Shown: one piece after another, positions 39,901 through 51,900 of the stretch
How the letters are laid out: every line of letters starts with the position of its first letter
Numbering within the stretch: position 1 is the first letter of the stretch
Source of the DNA: Apostichopus parvimensis
Lineage: Eukaryota; Echinodermata; Holothuroidea; Aspidochirotida; Stichopodidae
Assembly (NCBI GenBank): GCA_000934455.1
Contig: KN882213.1
Span: forward strand, 470,960 to 534,959
Reading direction: 5' to 3'
Length of the DNA: 64,000 nt
Made by a program: the position numbers and the translations under genes
The notes under the pieces: generated by a model
What the model saw: only the letters and a program-made list of their open reading frames with translations
Database searches by the model: none
Told to the model about the DNA's origin: nothing

Positions 39901-42900
39901 GAAGGTAAGATAGTTTGAAATGTAGGACTGCTTTTGTTGGCAAGGGGTGTTAATCAGTGTAAAATTATTCTGGGAGAGCCAGGAGATTTATTAATAGGAG
40001 ACTAAAAAGTAAACCTTGTCATTAGCGACAAAGATATTTAAGTGTAGATTGTTTTTACTGCTCCTATGTTGAAATCATTTAATTTATTAGATCAATTTAA
40101 GCTTTGATTTGTCATACTGAGTTCTTAGAGCAAAAATATACATTGAGATTTTGAGATGCATTTTTTTATTTTGAGATGCAGTTTTGAGATGCATTTATGA
40201 AACTTTAGTTTAACTCACATTTTAATGTCATTATCCATTGATGAGTTTTAAGAGAAGAAATAAGTCCTCATTAGTGGCCCTAGCTGTCATGAAGTCTGAC
40301 ATGATGTGCTGGTAGTTAAAACATGATATTCATGGAAAATACAGGAACAAATTATAGAAGAAAATAACAGTTTCAAGGAAGTAAAAGACCAATACTTCAG
40401 TGTGTAGTCATTAGATGACTGTATCATTCAGTGGGGAATGAATGATGGATTAAAAGAAATTATACAGGAAGTGGTTTAGTTCATTATTATCAGTTGTATA
40501 ACATGGTATGCTCCTAGTGTCACAGTTGCTTTGATTTTCTTGACAGCTACAGTATAATGGCATGAGCAGTGTTTCCTGTTGTCAGTTGTTTCTCTTAACA
40601 GTTCTTTTTTCACATCTCACTACTGTGTAAGCTGCTAGTTCACTTTATGTGCTTTCCTTTTAAACATAACAGCAACCAACGGTGCAGTGCAGTACTGGAA
40701 TCACTCAGTTTACTATTTACTATGAGATAGAGGGCGATGTTTCTTCCAGACAAGAGGCTGGAACAGCAGATCCAAATGCTGGGAATTTTACAGTTGATGG
40801 ATCACTTCTAGAACCAGGGACGACCTATAACATTGCAGTGACTGTTACTACAGACCAGGAAAGTGCTCTGAGTGAAGGACGTACAGTGACTGCAACAAAT
40901 CCCACTGGTAATCTAGACAGGATCAATAATAATTTGGGAATTTATAAAATGCTTTACAAAGAAGTTTTGACATTCTCGATGAGTCGTATTATTTAATAAA
41001 GTCTATGCCTTGTTTTAAATACTGCTTGTACATCATAATGAGTCTTCCATTTAGAGCTCTCTAGAATCCTGGTATTCAACATTTTTTCACTTCCTGAACC
41101 CAATTTTCACATTGTTCATCATGGCAACCCTCCAATAGGAATCCATGAAATATTATAATTATAAATAAGTTCTTAATATAGCGCCAAATACCAAAAGGCC
41201 TCTAGGCGCTTTACAAAACCTAAGAAAATAAAAAGGCCTAATACAGAGCTCTGCAAGGGAAGAGGTACCTCCTCACGTTTGAGAAATTTCTACATGATTT
41301 AGGGTACTTAGATGCAAAGTGGTGTTATATTTTGTCACCACAGACCGGGAAAGTGCTCTGAGTGAAGGAAGTTAAGTGACTGGAGCAAGTAACAATGGTA
41401 ATACAGAATGGATCAATATTAATTTGGGAATGTAGTGAAATGTGTTACACAGACGTTACCAGTTGATAGGTCCAAATTGATAACTGAATGTAAACTTAAA
41501 CAAATTTAACTTCGACATTTCCAGCTTACTGCCCAAAAACTCAGTGAAAATAACTCTGTTCTATGATATGTTCATATTAATAGTCATTATTTGTATTGAG
41601 TTATCTGTCATTTTTTGGGGTTAAACATTTTTAGCTGAATAAATGTGCAAGCCCTGCCCAACAGATCATGCACACATCAAATCTCTCTGCTTTGTTTACA
41701 ACCGTTAGGCCTAGGATTTACTTTCGCTTCCGTGGCTTTCCTGTGTTAGGTCCATTCTCTTGAATAGTATCTTTCCTTTGGTCTTAACGATGTAGCTTGC
41801 AAAATTGTGTGATTTCCTTCCCTTGCAAGGAATAAACAGGTGTTTTCAGATGTTTCCTCCGTGAAATTGGGTAAAAAAGTGGACAATACAAGTATATATA
41901 GGTAACATTTGTGTAACAAACATGCTTGATATGGGCGGTCTCAGTGATTTTACGGTAAATTGTTTGCGCCATAAGGGCAACAGAAAATAAATTTATTTCT
42001 TTCGATTGCGACAGCTTTTATCCATTAAACCCACTTGGTCAGAGTGCATTTAGAATAAGAAACATTGAATCTGCTTCGGAATTGTTTTCCAAAATTCATC
42101 AGCAAACACGTATTGCGACTTTAACAAAACTGTAATATTAAACAAATTCAAGTTGTCAATCTCTAAAGAGTAACTAGTGTTTCTCTAACTTTTCATTCAA
42201 GCGAGTGAGCCTCCTTCCCCACCTGTTTATCTAGTTGCCCTGGTGATTCCAGTCCTGCTCATCATTATTCTGTCGGTGGTGATAATCAAGCGGTAAGGTG
42301 GCCATCATATTTAAATATTAGGTTTGGTACTAGAGCTGAATATGAACTGCCTGATCATTCCCCTGATTGATCTGAAGTGGATTATCTGGGATTCAACCAA
42401 TGGTTCGGTCGGGACTGTGAACTGGCTGGGAGGGACCAAAGGGAGGTGGGAGGTTTGGCATAAATTCAGATAGTCTGGCAATTCAGGGCACAGTCCAGCA
42501 TGTCCTCTCACTACATCAAAGATATCCAACATTTCTAATCAAAGAATTGAAGCAAACCTAAAAGATCAGCATCATCTTTTTTTGTTTTTTGAGGAGAGTG
42601 TGGGTGGGAGGGGAGCATATTTAACCTAAATAAGTTCCCACAAAATTGTAAAGATGGTTTATGAACCATTAGGTTGTTAATGTTTCCTCCATTTTGATGC
42701 TAGTGGACAAGCCAAGGAACAAACACCTCTGTTTTCTTTTGATATTTGGAAGGACGTGCCTGCATGTCTCATGTTAGTTCGTTTGTAGATTCCAAGACAA
42801 ACTTGAATAGGTCTATGGTCTACCCTCTCCCTTTCAAACAAAGGAAAATATATAATTAGATCTTCCCAATTCTTTATAAATGTAATGCAAATGCTAGACG

Positions 42901-45900
42901 AATTTTTTTTTTCAATTTGTCTAACAATCATGAATAGAATCCGTCGAAAGCCTGCGAGTGAGTCTAAACCAGTAGATGTACAAGATGTTGATTATGTTAA
43001 TGCTGGTGAGTATGTTTCTAGTTAGTTCTTAAGGTACGTTGTCACTTAAAACATGTTAACGTGACTGTTAATCAGGTTTCTAGAGTTCACCCTTTCACCT
43101 ATGAATACCAATACACACTTGAGTGTCTGTGGATTGAACCTTTTTTTTAAAAGACTTGATATTTTAAAATCCTTTTAGTTTTGATTTCTGACCTTACTAT
43201 AACAAGTGTCATATTCGAAATATTCTATTACTATATATTGATCTTAAATCAACCACAGGGTCCTTTTTCGTTTAGTGGTAAGGAAATAATTGTTTATGCA
43301 CTGCACCATAAAGTTGTTCCTCTCTTACTAATAGCATTTAATGAAAACCATTATGAGGTATACATAGAAGCTTGGTTGTAAACATGTAATGTTTCAGATT
43401 AAATCTTCCACCAAACAATGCACCTGAAATTAATTTCAGGAGTAACTGATGATCCTGAAGATTACATAGCTCTAGAGGAACGATCCAGAAATACTCCAGC
43501 CCCAAAATATCAAGATCTTACTGAGAAAGAAGCTCCCACACAAGTATCAGGGTATCAGAGAACCATCCTTGGAACAGCTGATGCAGCACCCAAGGCTATG
43601 CCTCGTCAGGGCATTAAGAGGCAGACCGACTACCAGTATGAGGATGTCAACCTTGGAGAAACAGATGCTCGTAAATTACCAAGCGTTCCTCAGCCAGACC
43701 TGCAAAGCGAAGATGATACAGAATATGAAGTCCCTGAGATGTTTGAGGAATACACAGGAGTACACATTAACACTCTCGGAGCTAGCAAACCAATAACACC
43801 AACACCAATGAAGATTACTGAGTATAAGACTTTTATGGGTAGAGAAAGGTCAAAGGTCATTAGTGAAATTGCCCAACAGTATACAGTGAGTAGTAAATTT
43901 TGTTTTTTTTACCCAGCTACAAGTCACAAGGCCTAACTTTTTTTAGTGTTATCCTTTACTATGAGGAATATTACTTAGAAGCTTTGTTGTAATCATGAAA
44001 TGGTTTTAGAATAGATCTGCCAAACAGTGGACCTGAAATTAATTCTGGGAGAAACTGATGATCCTGAAGATTACATAGATCTAGAGGAACAATCCATAAA
44101 TACTCCAGCTCCAAAATATCAAGATCTTACGATATTGTTACTTTCTCATTTATGTACCCTTCCTACATCAAAATCTGAATTATTCAGTTTGTCAGTAGGA
44201 TCTTTCACGAGTCATTCACACAACCGTGTATAGACAGATAATGGCTAATACGTTAGTGCTAGTGGATGTGAAGTTAAGGGTAAATTTACTTTCTGTATGA
44301 AGGATCAAATTATATTAGTGAATAAAGTGAATCCTGTTTAGGTCGCAAGTGGACTCTGGGACCTCTTTGCTTAACTTTTTGTGGGTTCCTCAGCCTTTGA
44401 TAAAAAGTTCCATTTTTTAAACAAATAATGGAAATTATTTGGAGGGTTGTGAAGTAATTTTGAAATACATTGAATTGTTATAAAAAGAATTGTTAAGAAT
44501 TGTTATGACTAGGCAAATTGCTGCAACTTGAAGATTTTCATATGTTTACATTGTGATTGGTCAGGCTTACCTTACATGTTGTATGTGGATGAGATTAATA
44601 ATGGTTATATTTGTTCACTCTCTTTAGTAATAGTACTAAAATGTCTTGTCTTTGGTACAAATATGTTAACAGGTACTATGAGCAATTGTAGAAGTTTACT
44701 TATCATGCAGTAGTTAATATATTCTGTTGGTGAATATGAGAAATAATATATAATATGAACTGACTTTGATTAGATGATCTATATTATTGTGTAGTTCATT
44801 TAACCAGGATCAGGTTAAGTAATGGTAAGTTACCTTGAAGATTAATATGTAAAACAATTTTAGTTTGAAGTCACTAAAATTAACAGAACAGACTGTGTTA
44901 AAAGTTGTTAGTTTACATAGCTGGTGACCAGAAAGTATAGCATCATGTTGACCAGATCCTTTAGTAATCAAGTCAAATCAATATTCCTTTCTGTTTTACT
45001 ACATATTAGTGTCATATTTAACTGATTTGGAAGCAAGAGAGGAACACTGCAACTGGTAACTTATCTTCATCATGTCTTCTCGATTGCTATAGTTTAGTGT
45101 CCTTGTTCTTTTCACTGCTTCAGAAATCAAGCTTGTTTTGTTTTCTTGCATCAGGCTCTCAAAACAGGACAGCAACACCCTTGGACTGCAGCTGTCAAGT
45201 TACAGAATAAACCAAAGAATTTCTTCAAGGCTCTCTTGCCATGTAAGTTTAACATCATAATCTTGTTCCATTAGAGTTATATTTCATGTTACCAGGTCAT
45301 GTGACATGTTTGTCATTTCTAGAGTGTTCAGTATGTTTTTCTTCCTCTTAAAGCAATTACATGATATTCTATCAAAATTATGTCAAGAATACCAAAGATT
45401 AGACTTAAAATGAAGTTTTCTTACAAGGACAAATACTCTTTGCGTGTGACAGTAAAATAAGGATGAAAGGTGTGGATCTTTTGGAATCATTTTAAGAATC
45501 TTTGCAAGGATGTACTGCTGCACTCCACAAATGTTGTTATGATTACCTTTTAATTCTACTATTTTACCAAGATGATCATTCAAGAGTTAGGCTGGATACA
45601 GATGGTAGTTTTGTTAGGTCTGACTATATCAATGCCAGTTACATCAAGGTAATTCTACTGTAAAATATAGCTGCTGCTTTTAAACAGTCACATGGAGGCA
45701 ACTCTTCCTGCTGCTCTATATCCTAGCTGCTTTAGACAATTCTGTAGAATAGCTGCCATAGAAATGTTAACAGAGTGTCTCAACTACATACTTTATGATG
45801 CTGTTTAATGCTAGTCGAGACTTCATGGAGCTCTGTGGTGTAAGAAAGAGTTGCTGTTTGGTTCCACTAATTCTATTTTAATTCCATCTTGAAATAAGTT

Positions 45901-48900
45901 TAGATGTGATTGGTTAAAAACGAATCATCTACATTAGCCCCATAACTGGCTTCAATGTCTAAAACATATTATAATGTGAATTATAAGAATATTCCTCTCA
46001 TACAAAGATAGTTATCAATCATTAGATAATCACGGTAAATCTTCCTTGCTTAAAGCATTAATGTCATTTTAGAGTTCACATCTATTTATGAGACAGAAAA
46101 TAATTCTTTATGAGCAATTTCATATGTGATTGGAAGACAAAAAGAGATTCAGGATAACTGACCATCAATATATTAGCAATGAGTAACTTGTTTACTCTTA
46201 AGACTAGCTAGAGATTTTGCAGCAAAATTTTCCTTAACAAAAAAAAAACATTTTTGTTGTTGTGTATTATTGCACTCCTTTAGTGGTTATACTCAATAAA
46301 GTTAACCTGGTTCAGTGGGTTAATGTCTCAAATTTGATTAGTCCACAAATGTCCATTGCATGTCTCTGCAGGTAGGCTGGTGATGGGCTGAATTAACAAT
46401 ACCATGTTTCATGACTGTTGCAATTTGTCTTTGTTTTAGTTGTCATACACATAGTAACATTGTCATTGCCTAGAAGTTTGCTATTATAAAACACAATATG
46501 GTGGTATTTCTGGTTGCAAGGTATTGCTTTGGGAACAACAGCTATCATTGCAAGAATTTGGGGTTAATTAACAGTCTACCATGCATTTATCTCAGGGTAA
46601 TGCATGAACAGGGATATAACTCTATAGCTGGATGCACTCGGCCTACACTGCTTGAGTTATACACCCCGACCGTTCCTGCATTGCCCAGCAATAAATGCAC
46701 GGTACACTGTTGATTAACCCTGTTCATTAATACAAAGGACTAAATAAAGGTTTATTTTCATCTCGGTATGTTACAATAATTAGCCTATTCATTGAACAAC
46801 ACTAGTTGTATATACAGCATAACAATCTGATGCAAAGGCATACCTTGCCTGTGTCCAAGCATAGCAAAATGAGAAGGAAGTGACACTAGGGCATTGGTGT
46901 ACAATGGATATGTACTAAGTATAGTACACTATATACTGTGCTATAGTTAATTTTGGGTCATAAACTTGTGAACAATTCCATCAAGAAATTCAAGTTCTAA
47001 AACAAACAGCTAACTTTTTGTGTAGTGCAATTGCTTTAACATTCGATCACACAGATATAGGCATAGGATCATACCAGGATCGTAAGGCCATTTTTCCTAG
47101 ATGACCGCTTAATGCTGTTATATTCACATCAATACCAGCATTTTAAATAAGATTATCGTTGTCGAACGAACCCTATGGTTATTATACTTCATGCTGAAAG
47201 CTAGCTTTCTCAGTTTGGTGATCATTTTGCCAAGGGGTGTTAACACCTAAGGAGCTTGTTGCTATACCATACTGTGTTTGCCTGAACTAGCTTGGGCAGA
47301 AAACTGGGATCTGGATTAAGCTTGCCGATTTACCATTTTCTATTTTCAATTATGAATTTGCCATTGAGTTTACCTTGCATCATCCATAGGTTAATGCAAG
47401 GTCAGCTGATGTCGAAGGGCGGATCAGATTTGAGAACATGTAACAAATATGAATGAATAATGCTCTTTTATAATCCCGGTGGAAGTTAACATGTTTCCTG
47501 CAGATAGAAACATTAAAACTCTTATAATACTGGTATGAGGGATGATAACTTATACAGCAAGTAGCATAGAGTGGAATAAGTAAGTATACTATTCATTAAA
47601 TAAGTGACTTAAGTGTATATGAGAGTGTATATACTTATTCCCTGTGTAACGTTTGCCTTAAACATGAATTGAGAATTTAGAAATTTAGAAAACAAAGATC
47701 AAAAGAAAACCATTGTTGTTCAGATTTGTATATGTAGTAACCTACATGTAACAGGACTGCTACCATTTATGTTTGATGTAGAAAGTGTACACATTAGTTA
47801 TTTGAGAACTGTAAAATTGTAATCTCGTAGCTCAAATCTTGCTACTTACTAATCATCCTTTAGAGGACTAAGGAAACAAAACTAAAGAAACCTATTCTGT
47901 GTTTGGGGGAGGGGGTTGTGGGAGAGGGGTTGTTGGAGGGGGTTGTGGGAGGGGGGTTGTGGGAGGGGGGTGGAGGGTGGTGCCAGACTTCGTTCACACT
48001 GATATACAAGTATGTGCTGTCAAATATGTCCACTGCCAAATCACAGATTCGTTATTGTCGCTCATATAGAAAGGGATATGTTGGTGAAGATATGCCAACA
48101 GTAATACTATAGCTGTTTTAGTTTCACTGCTTAGACCTCAATCAGAATTTAAACTTGCTTACAATTAGTAAAACTAGTCTGTGAAGACTGAAATACAGTA
48201 TAGGACAGGAGAACTAGAAGATCCAAATTTGTATTAGAAAACTGCTAATTACCAGAAGATAACTAAGTATTCAAATTTGTGTAGCATTTTCAATAGCTCT
48301 GAATTTTCTTCTCATTGAATAAGATTTGTAGAAATCTGCAATACATCTTTACTCATTACAGAACCACCAGGGGAAGGTTTCGTTCATAGCAGCACAAGGT
48401 TTGTAAAGATTGTCATTATTTAGCATTTTGTGGGAATAACTGTCCTGTATAGATTGATCGCTTTGTAAAACATTCTGAGCTTGTACTCTTTATTAGACGA
48501 ACATTGGTGTCCAAGGATATGCCTAAGTTGTTGTTCTTCTAGAACATTTTAGATACATAGATGCTAAGCTATTTTTGAAAAATGCTTGTTAAAATTCGTA
48601 GAGTAAAACTTGTGGTAAAACTTGTGGCTTGAATCAAGTAGAATATATATAAAGTGCCCTAACATAATTTTATTACATAAAATATATGATAAACTAAAGA
48701 GCTGTTATAATGAAAGCAATAAGTTTTACGGTTTTGTTCTTGATGCTTCCTTTCCTCTGTCTTGGTATGTTGAGTCACTAGATTTATAGAAGTCAGGATA
48801 ATATCATTTGTCATACCCTTTGTTATTAAATTCAGTGTTGATTAGCAACAGACTTATTTCTGTACCTGCTTTCTTTTCCTATAAGATACTATTTTATCTA

Positions 48901-51900
48901 ATGTTAACAGAAATAAGCTGACCCACCTTTTTACAACTGTTGTCTTCAATATTGGCTGTTTAAACACTTTAAAATATCAACAGCCTTTATTATATTTCTA
49001 GATGGAATGTTCATGTAGGCTGACAATAGTGTTTTTTGTCTTCTTTTCTCCTGCCTTCTTGTAAGACTGTCTATTTTTACAATGAAATGATTCCTTTTGT
49101 GTGGTTACTTGTGATTATCTCTTTAGAATAGTACTTGATAAAATAAGGAAATGTTGTGGTAGTAACTTGAAGATTAAAGTTTAAATCATTGATCTCCATA
49201 ACCAACTGTTTGTATATATTTTTTATGTTCCTGTGATATTTCTTACTGTTCTGAAGCACCAAGGGAAGGTACAAAGGAAGATTTCTGGAGGATGGTTTGG
49301 AAGGAAGATGTAGAAACAATAGTGATGCTGGTAGATAAAGATGGAACTGAGCAGGTAAACATTATATGGATTGATATATATGTAACCAGGTGACCTAGGT
49401 TAGATAGATATGTGCATTATCCAGATCGAGAGCCCTAAGGGTGCCTTGAGGGTGTTACTAAAATCTTGTTCTGATAGGGCGCCCACGTTTTCATGTGTGG
49501 TCCATCTGCTTCTCTGGTCAGAGCAGACATCCATTGTAAGAGGAGAAACTATTATTTAGTTTTTACTAAAATATCGTTATAATATACGAATGGAGTGACA
49601 CCAGTTCGGTGATTATTTATTAGAGATACTCACAGTGGCCTTTATAGATAGTTTGATGCCTTCCTGGTAACTATCGGGTGTTTCAAGGTCGGAAACTGGT
49701 CAGGAGAGAATCACAACACATATCCGGTCTACTTTGGTGCTCGGCAAGTCAGCGACATCGTCATACAACGGGGCTCATCTATTTGGGTTTTAATTAAGGG
49801 GTGTATTTAATTAAGGGGAGTATTTAATTAAGTCAAGTTTTAAATTTAATAGTGTAAGATTTTTTATTTGTTTATGGTTGCTCGGTTATCACCGAACAAC
49901 TGACTTAGTATCCTTGCTTGTGTTATTTTAATAAACAAGGAAATAGCAAAAGCATACCGTAAATTCTCGAGTCGGTTTGAATCTTTCTAAATCATTCTTT
50001 TTGGGGCTTGACCTGGGATACATATATATGTAAGGAGTAAATGTGAAACGATGAAAACAACCAAGCAATAACAAAAACAGTATTAAGAGAGAGATGTGTT
50101 GAACCGCACTAACATGGTCAAGACCATAACAGATGAATATGATGTAACATGTTTGCATTTCTGTGTAATTTTATATTTTTATTTCAATAACAACAGCAAT
50201 CTAAGGATGCACAATACTGGCCAGAGGTCAATAGAAACCAGAAATATGGTGCATTCACAGTACTGTTGATGGAGACAACAGCCTTCAAAAGCTACATACT
50301 CAGAGAAATTAATGTTATAAAGGTAAGACTTAATATTTTTTCTCTGCTGATATGATGAATATAAATCAAACTCATATCCACAATAAAAACTATATATCTC
50401 ACTTGTCTGTGAGTATTTAGTACTAAGGTGTTGTTGATTAGGAAATAAACTTAGGGCACATGAATATGCAGTGATTGTTTGCCATATTATGTTTGGACAA
50501 ATGTCATTAGAAAATTCACAGAGGCTGTTTAATCAAGATTTCATATTTATTTATATAAGCAATTTTAAAAATACAATAATACATCTAAGTACAGAGTGAT
50601 ATGAGTTAATGCTTAGAATAAATATTGCCATGTTTGGTGCTTATAAAAACACTCGAAGGATAGAAACTCTGTGTAATTCTCATGGAACCCTTATTGTGTC
50701 AAAGTCTATTTCTAGATCAAAGATATTTGTGTTTTCCATTAGCTGGTCGTGAATTATCTTTCAAAATGAATTGAAGATATTTCAATGCTTGCACCTAGTA
50801 AAGTGGAGAGATGGCAGACCTGTGCCAATAATGTGCTTAGCACTCCTAATTGTAGATTCCACTTAACTAAGGATATATTTCACTTAAGTAATCGAAACAG
50901 ACTATAATATTCAATTTTGATTACATGACAGCATGGCAGTTGTAAAATTACGCTTCGATATTATGTTTAAATAGTCATTCAGTGCAAAGAGTGATAGTTT
51001 CTTTTTGAGTAACCATCATATGTTGTTGTTGTTTTATACTCCTTTCCAAACTCTTCATCACAATAAGATGCTTGCTTGAATTGTTATGAATAGTACAATA
51101 TAGCAGCATTAGAACCTTACTTTGTTAGGATGCCATCAATTAGTTGTCAATATTGTCCGGCAAACCATATTCTAATCCTTGGTGGCTATGAATGTGTAAG
51201 ACACTGGGGGCATTCATTCCCCACAATGTATTTGTTTTAATGAGTTGTAAATGTACAGCTTAGAAGAAGAAGTTTCACACCAAGATGATAACCAGATGAA
51301 AGAGATGACTAACTTGAAGGAGGTGTTCGATTTGGTGTCATTACACTGATAATAACTTCAAATCATTTAACAACATATCAAGCTGTTTGCTTCATTAGTC
51401 TTTGATCTGTTGTGTTAAAATTATTTAAGAATCATTTAAGAATCATCGCGAGTTCCTGCTTGCGGGAAGATCACATATACATACATACATACATTTAAGG
51501 ATCATGGGAATGTAAACAATGTGGACTCAGTCCATTGTTTTATTTTGTGAAATGCATAGCACTGTTATTTCAGAGAAATGAATGTTTTCAAGGTAGGACT
51601 ATTACTACTTACCTATACATTTGCTCTGATTTTATTAATTACACCTGTTATAGGCAAAAACATCAGTCCTGCTGATGCAGTCAAACAGCTCTCAAAATGC
51701 ACACCCTCAGAAAATGAATGGCAATAAACATCTCTAAATAGATATGTATGAGGTATAACTAGTTTATAAGACACATAAGGAGGAAGCAAATGTGTATCAT
51801 TTTACACTTTTTTTAAATTATTGTACCCTTTATGAGAAAATCAAACAGATTGACTATATTACATTACAATAGTGTAATTGTGTAACTTGTGTTGTAGAGG

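Noticed and set aside
49430-49960. Possible inserted retroelement fragment in a D1 intron
   Set aside because: Short repeats and a hairpin are present, but there are no defined ends or coding parts.
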